Shown: positions 8,569 to 15,938 of the stretch, piece after piece
Numbering within the stretch: the stretch's first letter is position 1
Layout of the letters: the number at the start of each line of letters is the position of its first letter
IMG/VR virus record: IMGVR_UViG_3300017528_000042
Coordinates: 1-38,097 of that record
Length of the DNA: 38,097 nucleotides
Source: a virus
Reading direction: 5' to 3' (one strand)
Made by a program: the position numbers and the translations under genes
Notes under the pieces: model-generated
Told to the model about the DNA's origin: nothing
What the model saw: only the letters and a program-made list of their open reading frames with translations
Databases searched by the model: none

Positions 8569-8976
8569 TCAGTCAGCAGACTTCGGGTTTGACCGAAACG
8601 GACTCGCCTTCTTGCCGCCACTCTTGGCAGCGGCCCGTGACCGCGAGGGCTTGGGCGGCTCCTCCTCCTCTGCGTCCTCGCTGCCCTCATCCTCTTCCGG
8701 CTCCACTGCTGCCGCTTTGGGCGGACGGCCACGCCTCTTCGGCGTCGGGGTAGAGCCATTGCGGATCACGATCTCGCGACGCGGCTGGACGACATCCTCA
8801 CCCGCCTCCACGATCATCACGTTGTCAAGGTCGATGACAACGAACTCTCGCTGCTTGAGACGCGGCATCTCGTCCAGCAGTGCGTCAACGGCGAGCGCGG
8901 GGTCATTCAGACCCTCGATCTCTGCGATGAGCTTGAGATCGCCGTTTTCCTTCTGTGCGTAGATGTTGGTCTGCAC
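8569..8976 (-). CDS. AT-hook-bearing acidic/basic protein
   Basis: The start is GTG 8976 with AAAGGAGG 9 bases upstream. The first 90 residues look like a compact domain (ending in REIVIRNG). Then comes an AT-hook-like KRRGRPPK near residue 80, an acidic run (PEEDEGSEDAEEEE) and a basic tail. AT-hooks bind the minor groove of AT-rich DNA. Its place just downstream of the ssDNA-binding protein suggests a replication or nucleoid-type accessory role, but the function is inferred from one motif only. Confidence 0.7.
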   Translation of the reverse strand: MQTNIYAQKENGDLKLIAEIEGLNDPALAVDALLDEMPRLKQREFVVIDLDNVMIVEAGEDVVQPRREIVIRNGSTPTPKRRGRPPKAAAVEPEEDEGSEDAEEEEPPKPSRSRAAAKSGGKKASPFRSNPKSAD

Positions 8977-9001
8977 TCTTGTCAGCCTCCTTTGATGGCT
9001 G

Positions 9002-9007
9002 ATTATA
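9002..9007 (-). promoter_or_regulatory. Possible -10 element for the AT-hook gene
   Basis: The minus strand shows a perfect TATAAT between the stop of the ssDNA-binding protein gene (9011) and the GTG at 8976. Transcription would start near 8996, leaving a short leader with the AAAGGAGG site. No convincing -35 hexamer is present at the usual distance, so this is tentative. Confidence 0.3.
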
Positions 9008-9010
9008 GCG

Positions 9011-9910
9011 TCAACTGGAACGCCGACGCCTGATGGTCTTGCCGGTGCTCTTACCGGCCTCTCGCTTGGCCTTCACACTGGCAAGGCCATTGCTCTTGCT
9101 GCGGCTGCTGGACCGGCGACGGCGCGGCTTGTCATCGTCGTCATCGTCGTCGTCATCGCGGGAAGCCTTCCTGGCGGAACCCTTGCTGCCACGCTCTCCG
9201 AACGCAGAGCCACGGCGCTTCGAGCGCTCCCCGACATCCTTGTCATCATCGTTGTCACGATCCGGCAACTCGTAGAAGTCATCGAAATCGGGCACGGTGG
9301 TGTAGCGATCGAGATCGATTTCCGACGCCTCAATGAGCGCCAGATCTTCCTTCGTCATCGGGTTGTCCTCTTCGTCAACCCACTCAACACTGTAGTCAGT
9401 GTCCCAGCCAGTCCCTTCGCGCTCGATCTCAATGTCGCGCAGAGACAGGTCGCGCTTCTTGTGCTTCTTGTTCAGCGCGCCGACAAGCCTCTTGCCAGAG
9501 GACAGGATCTTGACCTGATCCTCGTAGCCGATCACCTTGTCGCTGTCGTTGGTCTTCTCGGCCTCGCGCTCAATGACGCGACACCAGAACTTGTACCGGC
9601 GATCCAGATCGTCACGGCAGCCGGGACACGGCGTACCGTCATCGTTCTGGTCAAGGCACATGACATCGCGGGTAAAGGTCTTCTTGCTCTTGCCCCTACC
9701 CTCGAACTCCACGGGGTGAACAAACCCATCGCGGAAGTCATTACCAACATCGATGACACGAACCACAGTGGATTCGCCATCGGGGACCTTCACCCATTCG
9801 GGTGCGCTGAATCGCTTTGCCGAGCGCTTGATGTTCTCATCAACGTTGCCGAGCGATCGCCCGTTCTTCGCTGCACTACTGCTCCTGCGTGTTCGCCTGC
9901 TAACTGCCAT
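9011..9910 (-). CDS. Single-stranded DNA-binding protein, T4 gp32-like type
   Basis: The 299-residue protein opens with a basic tail. It then has a domain with a Cys cluster (Cys85, Cys95, Cys98, Cys110; CPGC and RRYKFWC), and an acidic C-terminal stretch with an Asp run followed by a basic tail. A Cys/His zinc site in the DNA-binding core, aromatic residues around it and acidic C-terminal parts recall T4 gp32 and similar phage ssDNA-binding proteins. It lies between the primase and polymerase genes, as expected for a replisome member. The start ATG 9910 has AGGAGG 6 bases upstream and a candidate promoter at 9994-10002. The basic end after the acidic run is unusual for gp32. Confidence 0.72.
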   Translation of the reverse strand: MAVSRRTRRSSSAAKNGRSLGNVDENIKRSAKRFSAPEWVKVPDGESTVVRVIDVGNDFRDGFVHPVEFEGRGKSKKTFTRDVMCLDQNDDGTPCPGCRDDLDRRYKFWCRVIEREAEKTNDSDKVIGYEDQVKILSSGKRLVGALNKKHKKRDLSLRDIEIEREGTGWDTDYSVEWVDEEDNPMTKEDLALIEASEIDLDRYTTVPDFDDFYELPDRDNDDDKDVGERSKRRGSAFGERGSKGSARKASRDDDDDDDDDKPRRRRSSSRSKSNGLASVKAKREAGKSTGKTIRRRRSS

Positions 9911-9993
9911 GCTTCCCTCCTGTAGTGAATATTGACATGCTGAGGTCGCTCTGGTCGCTTTGTCTGCTCTGTTCCGCTTTGGTGCTCGCCGCG

Positions 9994-10002
9994 ATCATAC
10001 CA
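9994..10002 (-). promoter_or_regulatory. Extended -10 promoter candidate for the SSB gene
   Basis: The minus strand reads TGGTATGAT, an extended -10 (TGnTATnAT type) overlapping the primase stop codon. No clear -35 is seen, which extended -10 promoters can tolerate. The predicted leader of about 80 bases contains short repeats (AAAGCGACC, AGAGCGACC) and ends in CAGGAGGGAAGC before the ATG at 9910. Confidence 0.4.
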
Positions 10003-11155
10003 CAGATCGCCAAGGTGGTTTCGCGTCGCCGATCAGGTGCCGAACCCGCTCGCGCTCGCCTCTACAGAGGTAGTCGTTGGGGTCGTAGCGGTGCCTGCCG
10101 ACGACGCGAGTACGGATGAACGGCTCTAGCATCTCGACCGCGCCAGGGTGGTGCTCGCCGTCTTGCCTGTCGATGCCGTAAAGGAAGTTGCGGCCCGCCG
10201 TATCGTCATCGAAGAACAGTACAACCTCGTCGCAGTATTGCCGGATCAACCGAGACTGGATCATGCTCATGCTCGATCCACCCGTGCAGATCGCAGGGAT
10301 GTTCATGACCCACAGGCTCATCACGTCGATCTCGCCCTCGACCATGACGTAGCGGTCTACCTCACCCCACATGTCAAGTCCGAAGACAACTTTGCTCTTG
10401 TCATAGGGCTTGAAACCGTAACCGCGTAACCGCCGCTTGTCCCCCAGGATCAGGTACTTCGGGCGTACGTCTGGTTCCCACGCGCGTCCCTTGAAGCCGA
10501 CCAGATTGCGATCTGGGTCCATGACAGGAATAGTGATGCGGCGGGAATCAATGTCGTAGCCGATCCCCCATTCCTCAAGCATCGCTGGTGTGAAGCCTCT
10601 GTCAAGCATGTAGCTGACATCTGGTTGATCGCCAAGAGTCTCAGCATAGTGCCCCCAGTCCACGTCAAACCGCTTCCAGGCATCCGCAGCGATCGGCTGC
10701 ACTGTTGTCTCTTCTGGCGGTTGCTGAGCGAGCTTGCGGCGCTCCTCAAACTCCTTCGCGATGCTACCGAAGCGCGGCGCTCTGTACCCAGGCGCGTATT
10801 GGTTCCTGAGCCATAGCTGTGCCTGCTGGCGCGAGACGTTCTCATGCTCGCTCACGAAACCAATCGCGTTGCCCGAGCGCCCACAGCCGTGACACTTCCA
10901 CAGTGTTGTCTGCTCAGGGTTGCGCGAGCCATCGTTCATGTACGCGCTCGGACGCTCATCGCCGTGCGTATGCCCGGAGAACGGACAGGAGAACAGAACC
11001 TCATCAACGGTCGCCTGACTGATGTTCGCCACATCGAAGTTCTCAAGCAGATCAACAACATTGACATCCTTCAGCCAGGTTACGCGGTTACGCTTTCGCC
11101 GCCCCTTTTCGCCGCGCTCCAGCCGAGCTACACGTTCACTGAGCGAGCGAGGCAT
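9995..11155 (-). CDS. DNA primase (DnaG-like: zinc finger plus TOPRIM)
   Basis: The 386-residue primase has an N-terminal zinc-binding motif of CHC2 type (Cys57, His62 or His64, Cys88, Cys91 in WKCHGCG). The middle matches a DnaG-type core (SYMLDRGFTPAMLEEWGIG, RRITIPVMD). The TOPRIM domain has VMVEGEID (near residue 270) and the metal-binding FFDDDTAG. It makes RNA primers for lagging-strand synthesis, probably with the DnaB-type helicase in the same block. ATG 11155 is preferred over GTG 11167 because GGAGG lies 5 bases before it. It is short relative to bacterial DnaG because no separate helicase-binding domain is evident. Confidence 0.9.
   Translation of the reverse strand: MPRSLSERVARLERGEKGRRKRNRVTWLKDVNVVDLLENFDVANISQATVDEVLFSCPFSGHTHGDERPSAYMNDGSRNPEQTTLWKCHGCGRSGNAIGFVSEHENVSRQQAQLWLRNQYAPGYRAPRFGSIAKEFEERRKLAQQPPEETTVQPIAADAWKRFDVDWGHYAETLGDQPDVSYMLDRGFTPAMLEEWGIGYDIDSRRITIPVMDPDRNLVGFKGRAWEPDVRPKYLILGDKRRLRGYGFKPYDKSKVVFGLDMWGEVDRYVMVEGEIDVMSLWVMNIPAICTGGSSMSMIQSRLIRQYCDEVVLFFDDDTAGRNFLYGIDRQDGEHHPGAVEMLEPFIRTRVVGRHRYDPNDYLCRGERERVRHLIGDAKPPWRSVV
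10417..10431 (-). repeat. Dispersed GGTTACGCGGTTACG motif
   Basis: Exact 15-base copy on the minus strand inside the primase gene. The motif is two direct GGTTACG units separated by one C. Confidence 0.6.
11078..11092 (+). repeat. Dispersed GGTTACGCGGTTACG motif
   Basis: Exact 15-base copy on the plus strand near the 5' end of the primase gene, opposite in orientation to the copy at 10417. Confidence 0.6.
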
Positions 11156-11505
11156 CGCTTCCTCCACGCGAGTAGACCCTGCTCGCGGCGTGTGCGCACA
11201 TGCACACCAGCCTTGCGCAGACGGTACATGACCGTCGATGTCGCGATACCGAGCGTCTGACCAACCTCGTGCGCCGACATATCCATGTTCACGTATAAGA
11301 ACATAGTCTTGTCAAACTCCGAAGTCGGTAGGCGAGGACCACCTCCTCCGGCAGCACCAGGGCGTCGCAACGGGATGCCTTGAATCTGCAAGCGGTTTCT
11401 GATGGCTGTCGGTGAGACATGCGCCAGTCTTGACACTTCATTGAGAGAGAACCCTTCAAGGTAAAGCCGCGTCGTGAGTTCCCAGGACACCTCATCCCTT
11501 CTCAC
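11128..11505 (-). CDS. Double helix-turn-helix protein
   Basis: The 125-residue protein contains two HTH units: one near residues 14-48 (EGFSLNEVSRLAHVS, then RNRLQIQGIP), and one near 72-104 (DMSAHEVGQTLGIATS, then MYRLRKAGVHVR). They resemble resolvase or sigma-type HTHs that read DNA in tandem. A Gly-rich linker (AAGGGG) joins them, and the C-terminus is basic. No catalytic domain is present, so it is likely a regulator or site-binding factor. GTG 11505 is chosen because GGGAGGAGATCG lies just before it. It overlaps the NADAR gene by 14 bases and the primase start by 28. Confidence 0.75.
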   Translation of the reverse strand: MRRDEVSWELTTRLYLEGFSLNEVSRLAHVSPTAIRNRLQIQGIPLRRPGAAGGGGPRLPTSEFDKTMFLYVNMDMSAHEVGQTLGIATSTVMYRLRKAGVHVRTRREQGLLAWRKRCLARSVNV

Positions 11506-11947
11506 CGATCTCCTCCCGCAATTTCATCCAGATCTGTCCGAGGTAGTTGTCGCCAGTCTTGTAGCAGCGAAGGCAAGTACAGTTGCCCCAGAAATTGTCG
11601 TGCCACCAGTTCTGCTCAACGAGGTTCGCATCGCCCGTGGAGATCAGCGCCATCGCGATCTCGGGATGGTCATCGATCTTGCGCTGGACCAGATAGTGCA
11701 TCGCAGCAATCTTTGCGTCATCCCAGAGTTTCAACTCTTCTGGCGAGAGCTTCCAGCGCCGTCCGAGCTTCTTCGCGTGCCCTGGCTTCGAGCGCAGGAT
11801 CGTTGCGTATCGCCACGGGTATGCGCTGTGCTTCGCCGCCTGGAACTCAGCCTCGACGTTCGTGCCATCCGGCTCCACGTAGAAGTTCGACAGCCAGTTG
11901 TGAACAAGCTTGCCGCCTTCGCTCTTGACGAACCACGTATCGGTCAT
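11492..11947 (-). CDS. NADAR-family protein (YbiA-like)
   Basis: The 151-residue protein has the NADAR family signature: LSNFY near residue 19, the Glu-containing EAEFQAAKH near 32-40, GRRWKL and WDDAKI in the middle, HPEIAMALISTGDANLVE, then WWHDNFWGNC and NYLGQIWMKLRE. Family members act on NAD/ADP-ribose-type N-glycosidic bonds. E. coli YbiA acts on riboflavin pathway intermediates, and some NADAR proteins remove ADP-ribose from guanine in DNA. A Cys pair (CTCLRC) sits before the last motif. ATG 11947 is chosen because it fits the family's length and forms an ATGA overlap with the preceding small gene; the frame is open further upstream. A phage copy could counter ADP-ribosylation or NAD-based defence; that is inference. 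Confidence 0.85.
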   Translation of the reverse strand: MTDTWFVKSEGGKLVHNWLSNFYVEPDGTNVEAEFQAAKHSAYPWRYATILRSKPGHAKKLGRRWKLSPEELKLWDDAKIAAMHYLVQRKIDDHPEIAMALISTGDANLVEQNWWHDNFWGNCTCLRCYKTGDNYLGQIWMKLREEIGEKG

Positions 11948-12147
11948 GTTCGGTATGATACCAGCAGCGGGCAGGGGACCGGAGTAGCTAACTCCGATCC
12001 CCCATTGCGCGCTATCCGGCTCGGTTCCCATCCGAGCATCAGCGGTCGAAGCATGGGCTGCCGTTCCGGCCATTCAACGCGGGTGCCGTATAGGTCGCCG
12101 CGCACCACAGGATCCTGCCTTCGCCGGTGATATTTGTCAAGATTCAT
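11944..12147 (-). CDS. Small hypothetical protein (67 aa) upstream of NADAR
   Basis: The start ATG 12147 has AGGA 6 bases upstream and lies just inside the end of the wHTH gene. The stop overlaps the NADAR start as ATGA. The product starts with a basic stretch (MNLDKYHRRR) and contains many Pro and Arg residues; no fold is recognised. The coupling on both ends is the main reason to accept it. If rejected, the 190 bases before the NADAR start would be an unexplained gap. Confidence 0.5.
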   Translation of the reverse strand: MNLDKYHRRRQDPVVRGDLYGTRVEWPERQPMLRPLMLGWEPSRIARNGGSELATPVPCPLLVSYRT

Positions 12148-12652
12148 GACCATTCCTGTACCTGGCTGTCCACGGGATCACCCGTCCTCTGGGGCGTGAA
12201 CAGCCAGTAGCCAGCAACAGTATTATGGCAGTGCGACCCTCTCTACCAATTCCGTTTACAATCGAAGGATCATTAGAACCATCATTGTAGTCGCGATCTC
12301 CCGTGTCATAGATGAAACCAACTTCTCGCAATTCACTCGATCGCCGTCGCGCATCATCGATATGACTAGGAGGAGCATCAACAGGCAAGACAGCAAGAGC
12401 CGCCTGCTGATCTGTTCCATTATGATTGGCATACCAAAACAGCACCTTGGCTTTACGCGCACTAATAGTGAATCGTCCAACATCCTTTTCATTCTTTTCA
12501 GCAATATGGCTGGTTTCAGGATCAGTCTCGCGAGCGGGAGCCGAGGCAACGCGCTTGGTCGGCTTCAAGTAGGCCAATCGATTCGTCACCTTGGGATGAC
12601 CATAAGTGAAAATCAGCATTTTCAGAGCAGTGTCAAGACGCTGACTTGCCAT
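12137..12652 (-). CDS. Winged-helix protein next to DnaB
   Basis: ATG 12652 overlaps the helicase stop as TAATG. The middle (residues about 40-120) looks like a winged-helix domain often seen in actinophage proteins: RETDPETSHIAEK, then DVGRFTISARKAKVLFWY, a helix with QQAALAVL, and RRRSSELREVGFIYDTGDRD as recognition helix and wing. The C-terminal 50 residues have no recognised fold. It may be a helicase loader or an origin-binding accessory because of its position, but only the DNA-binding fold is supported. Confidence 0.7.
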   Translation of the reverse strand: MASQRLDTALKMLIFTYGHPKVTNRLAYLKPTKRVASAPARETDPETSHIAEKNEKDVGRFTISARKAKVLFWYANHNGTDQQAALAVLPVDAPPSHIDDARRRSSELREVGFIYDTGDRDYNDGSNDPSIVNGIGREGRTAIILLLATGCSRPRGRVIPWTARYRNGHES

Positions 12653-13932
12653 TACTCATGTCCGTTCCTGTGGCGAACCGACCACGGGTTCGTCTTCGGC
12701 TTTTCTGGCTCGCCGCCGAGCTTACGTGTAGCAGGAGTACTGCCGCCCTTGATCTCCTCGATCTGCATTGTCTCCAGTTCCCAGCGCATGATCGCCGTCT
12801 TGCGTGAGGGACCATCACGATACTTGCGCAGGTACAGCGTCATCTTGTCCTGATCTTCCTCGTCATCCTCTGGAGGCAGCAGGATGATGAGCATGTCGGC
12901 GATCTTCTGCGCGCTCTGGTAGCTCGTCTCGCCCTCGCGGTTCAACTGTGTTGCAGTGACGTACGGCGTCTTCGTGATGCGCGCCTGCTGTTTCAGCCCG
13001 CGTCCGTTCTCCGCCACGCCCTCCCAGCCCTGCACCTTGCGCGGCGTGCGCATCTCCTCCAGATAGTCCACGCAGACCATTCCGGGCTTGTGACGAATCT
13101 GCTCGGCAGCGATCTTCTCGACCGTGCAGTTGCGAATGTCATCAATTATGATGATGTCCTTGTCCATGCGATCCTTCTCGCACTGGCGCAAGACGCGGTG
13201 CCATTCCTTCTCCTCGCCCTGGTTCAGATCGAGCGCCTTGAGCGCGCGGTAGCGAATGTGCGTCAACATTGTGTCGAACTTCCGGAGGATCTGCTCGCCC
13301 TCAACCTCCAGAGAGACGAACACGACCGTGTGACCAGCCAGGTAGGCGTTGATCGCCGTGTACTGGATGCCAGTAGTTTTGCCGCCACCCGGAGGACCGC
13401 CCCAGATCATGATCTCATGCGGCTGAAGACCAAGAGTAATGTTGTCAAACGACGGGATTCCGATCTTGATCCCGTGCTGGATCTGCTTCTTCTTCCTGCG
13501 CTCGTATTCCTCGCGCCGCGCCTTCCCCTCTGAGAGCCGCTGTGCCTTCGGGGTTGGGATGACCATTGTCAGACGGTGCGCCATCTCCAGCGCGTGATGC
13601 TCGATGTTCTCGATCTCGTCAGGATCATCAAGCATGTCATGGTAATCGCGCACCAGTTCGACGGCCTCGCGCTCTTTGACCTTGAGCACGAAGCGCTCCA
13701 GCAAGTACGACAGCGGATCTTGTGTCAATACTGGTTTGAAGTCACTGAACTCTCCGCGTGTAACCGGAACAGACGGCGGCGTCTTGTGCTTGGACATGAA
13801 ATCCGTGGCCCACTCGTACAGATCGGCCAGGTCTTCATCGGCGAAATGGTCCGGCTCGATCCCACGCGCTACCACATCAGCGAGATCACCGGACTGCAAC
13901 GCTTTTGAGAGAAGAATTCTCTCAATATCCAT
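12652..13932 (-). CDS. dnaB: DnaB-type replicative helicase
   Basis: The 426-residue protein has a short N-terminal helical domain and a RecA-fold ATPase. Walker A is GPPGGGKTT near residue 181, Walker B is MVCVDYLEEM, and VTATQLNRE matches the DnaB H3 motif. It unwinds the phage DNA ahead of the DnaE-type polymerase and should work with the primase at 9995-11155. The N-terminal domain is shorter than in bacterial DnaB. The C-terminus adds a Pro/Lys-rich tail (EPEKPKTNP). The start is ATG 13932, a few bases after the previous stop. Confidence 0.92.
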   Translation of the reverse strand: MDIERILLSKALQSGDLADVVARGIEPDHFADEDLADLYEWATDFMSKHKTPPSVPVTRGEFSDFKPVLTQDPLSYLLERFVLKVKEREAVELVRDYHDMLDDPDEIENIEHHALEMAHRLTMVIPTPKAQRLSEGKARREEYERRKKKQIQHGIKIGIPSFDNITLGLQPHEIMIWGGPPGGGKTTGIQYTAINAYLAGHTVVFVSLEVEGEQILRKFDTMLTHIRYRALKALDLNQGEEKEWHRVLRQCEKDRMDKDIIIIDDIRNCTVEKIAAEQIRHKPGMVCVDYLEEMRTPRKVQGWEGVAENGRGLKQQARITKTPYVTATQLNREGETSYQSAQKIADMLIILLPPEDDEEDQDKMTLYLRKYRDGPSRKTAIMRWELETMQIEEIKGGSTPATRKLGGEPEKPKTNPWSVRHRNGHE

Positions 13933-13937
13933 GACAG

Positions 13938-14414
13938 CTACTTACGTGAGCGGCTGCGACTACGGCTAGCAGTCTTTGCCTTGGCCTGCTGCTCTTCGGC
14001 CTCGCGCTCGTTGTGCAAGCGCACGGACTCCTCGACCAGTTCGCGATCCTCAGCGATCGAGTGCTCGATCAGCTTGCTGGTAGCGCGGATGTAGCCACGA
14101 ACCGTGTCATAAACCTTCCGCTGCTCAGCCGTCAAGACTGGTTCCTCGTCGCCCTCATCCCAGTCGATGTCGCCAAGGATCTCGATGCCGGGATTGGCAG
14201 TCTTCCAAACCAACTGCACGGGGCCAATAGTGACATTGGCATACTGCGCCACCGGCACCAGTTCCGAAAGCTGACATGAGATCTGGAGTTCGCCATCCGC
14301 CGTCGCGATCGCCGTACCACGATGTGCTGCTGAACGCGGGACTCGCCCAGCCCCAGATTCGGTTTCCTCGACTCGCGCTTTCGTACGAGTGGAACTACGC
14401 TTGATTGTTGCCAT
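13938..14414 (-). CDS. Hypothetical protein (158 aa), basic ends
   Basis: ATG 14414 overlaps the previous stop as TAATG. The ends are basic (TIKRSSTRTKARV at the start, SRSRSRSRK at the end), while the middle (residues 35-75) has a beta-rich stretch (LQISCQLSELVPVAQYANV) and a following helical region rich in Glu. The beta stretch faintly resembles small phage OB-like proteins, but I would not assign a family. Its position just before the helicase suggests a replication accessory role. Confidence 0.6.
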   Translation of the reverse strand: MATIKRSSTRTKARVEETESGAGRVPRSAAHRGTAIATADGELQISCQLSELVPVAQYANVTIGPVQLVWKTANPGIEILGDIDWDEGDEEPVLTAEQRKVYDTVRGYIRATSKLIEHSIAEDRELVEESVRLHNEREAEEQQAKAKTASRSRSRSRK

Positions 14415-15016
14415 TATCGCCGCCTTCTCCTTCTAATTGTCGTCGTTGTTGTCACCGGTGTGTTCGAGCGCGCCGCGATCTGCTCGAACTTCTCCTCGTA
14501 GCGAACCATCTCACGTTCGATGCGCTCTGGCAACTTCCGCTTCACATGCGGCGGAAAATACCACCCGTTCGACGCGAAGACCTTGACTAGCGCGGCCTCA
14601 AGGTTCTCGGGCCGAGCATACTTCGTTCGCGGCCAAAGCGTCTCCACGATCCACGCTCGGCTCTTCCCGCTTGCCACAAAAGCGCGAGCAGAACGCAGAT
14701 GGTAGCCATTGAGATACTTCGGCCGACGCAGGTTGCGGATATGCTCGTCAACATTGTTAGGATCAGCGACGAGATTGCCAGGACGCATGTCATTCTCCTC
14801 CATCCAGGCAACGATCCCATTTGGTCCCCACACTTGACTATCGGTCCAGTAGCGCCAGTTGCGCTTACCCCGGTGTGGGAGCATGTTCTTTGGAAGCTTT
14901 CCAGTAAGCTCCCACTTGCGGATCGTTCCCTGCTGGCGATTGATGATGACCGCAAGCTCGTCAATATAGACGACGCCTTCCTCGCGCACTTTCGGTCGTT
15001 TCGTTTCTGCGATCAT
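14414..15016 (-). CDS. MerR/excisionase-like HTH DNA-binding protein
   Basis: The start ATG 15016 has AGGAG before it and gives a 200-residue protein. A TTG reading from 15148 would add 44 residues of low-complexity sequence that looks like a leader. Residues about 15-60 form a MerR/excisionase-type winged HTH (VYIDELAVIINRQQGTIRKW, GKLP, RYWTDSQV). The rest is rich in Arg, with a Thr-rich run (TTTTT) before an Arg tail. It heads the gene chain leading to the DnaB helicase, behind an upstream region with inverted and direct repeats, so it may be a self-regulator. Confidence 0.75.
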   Translation of the reverse strand: MIAETKRPKVREEGVVYIDELAVIINRQQGTIRKWELTGKLPKNMLPHRGKRNWRYWTDSQVWGPNGIVAWMEENDMRPGNLVADPNNVDEHIRNLRRPKYLNGYHLRSARAFVASGKSRAWIVETLWPRTKYARPENLEAALVKVFASNGWYFPPHVKRKLPERIEREMVRYEEKFEQIAARSNTPVTTTTTIRRRRRR

Positions 15017-15153
15017 TCGTGAATCTCCTGCATAACGGGAGGTGTTGACACCCCCTATAGGGTAAGGCTGGTGGGGTGGGGTAGGTTGGTTTTCCTGGGA
15101 ATGGTTACTCTGGTAACGCTGACAGTATTGTAACGCTGAGCCGCGCAATCTTG
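15017..15153 (-). promoter_or_regulatory. Regulatory gap upstream of the HTH gene
   Basis: This gap lies between the RNase H stop and the HTH start. On the plus strand it has the inverted repeat GTTAC-TCTG-GTAAC (about 15104-15117), a direct repeat GTAACGCTGA (15113-15122 and 15130-15139), and on the minus strand a -10-like TACAAT (about 15127-15132) whose -35 is weak. The repeats look like an operator. The remaining part, rich in C on the minus strand, shows nothing else. Confidence 0.4.
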
Positions 15154-15645
15154 TCAGCGCAGGTTCTCTGGTTGATACGCGGCTGGGAATGGATCAAGTA
15201 TCTTGCTAGGTCTTTTCTTCTTCAACCACGGGTTCGCGTTCCGGCCGCTGTTCAGAGCCAGCGTGCAGTAGTGATCTGCGAGTACGTTCTTCTCTCGGGG
15301 GATCCAGACCAATTCCCATGCCATCGGGAAGAATCTCACGAGCAGATTTCGCGCCTCGCTGACGAGTGGACGTAGATCGCCGCTCTTGACCTTCCAGCCA
15401 CCGTTGACCTGATTGACGACAAGCTGTGAGTCGGAGTGGATCTTGATGTTGGTGCAGCCAAGATCCTTCGCGTACTTCACGGCCACGATCAGCCCACTGT
15501 ACTCTGCAACATTGTTGGTACGGATTCCGATGTAGCGCGAGAGGATCTTCGTCTTCTCGCCCTTGCGCTTGACCACGACTGCGAACGCAGCATGGCCGGG
15601 GTTCTTCGGCGCACAACCCCCGTCGAAGTAGATCAGTGCCGTCAC
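15154..15645 (-). CDS. Ribonuclease HI
   Basis: The 163-residue protein has the four acidic residues of RNase HI in order: Asp8 (IYFDGG), Glu48 (NNVAEYSG), Asp72 (IHSDSQLV) and Asp124 (NVLADHYC). It should cut RNA in RNA-DNA hybrids and could remove primers during phage replication. GTG 15645 overlaps the previous stop as GTGA, and translation looks coupled. The length is normal for the family. The C-terminal 35 residues beyond the last Asp are basic and Pro-rich. Confidence 0.92.
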   Translation of the reverse strand: MTALIYFDGGCAPKNPGHAAFAVVVKRKGEKTKILSRYIGIRTNNVAEYSGLIVAVKYAKDLGCTNIKIHSDSQLVVNQVNGGWKVKSGDLRPLVSEARNLLVRFFPMAWELVWIPREKNVLADHYCTLALNSGRNANPWLKKKRPSKILDPFPAAYQPENLR

Positions 15646-15938
15646 GGCTGCTCGTTATTGTCAATAGCCTTGAAGACACGCTTGAGCACATCGAGATCGT
15701 AGGTGTCCATCGTCACGAACACTTCGATCGCTTCCGGCGCATAGGAGCAGAGGATGACGCTGTGAACCTCCAGCCACGCTTCTGTGTCGCGGATGATCCA
15801 CGGCGGCTGTGGTTCACCCTTGCTGCTGACCCACACTGAGATCGTGTCACCAATGCGAGGAACGATCGCCAAGTTCGTTGATGCCTCAAGCCGGTCGTTG
15901 CCATCGCCCGGATCAGCACATAACAGTACTTCAATCAC
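15642..15938 (-). CDS. Hypothetical protein (98 aa)
   Basis: GTG 15938 overlaps the helicase stop as GTGA. The sequence suggests a mixed alpha/beta fold (TISVWVSSKG, EAWLEVHSVILCSYA, LDVLKRVFKAI). No motif or family recognised. It lies between a helicase and RNase HI in one coupled chain, so it is probably part of the replication block. Confidence 0.65.
   Translation of the reverse strand: MIEVLLCADPGDGNDRLEASTNLAIVPRIGDTISVWVSSKGEPQPPWIIRDTEAWLEVHSVILCSYAPEAIEVFVTMDTYDLDVLKRVFKAIDNNEQP

Noticed and set aside
11948-12073. N-terminal extension of the NADAR protein from 12073
   Set aside because: The family domain begins at the ATG 11947, which forms an ATGA overlap with the preceding gene; the extension looks like a shadow of that gene.
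15045-15050. Plus-strand promoter at TTGACA near the 15045 region
   Set aside because: No -10-like sequence follows at 16-18 bases, and no plus-strand gene lies downstream.
15017-15148. N-terminal extension of the MerR-like protein from TTG 15148
   Set aside because: The extra 44 residues are low-complexity, the TTG lacks a ribosome binding site, and ATG 15016 has AGGAG at a good distance.
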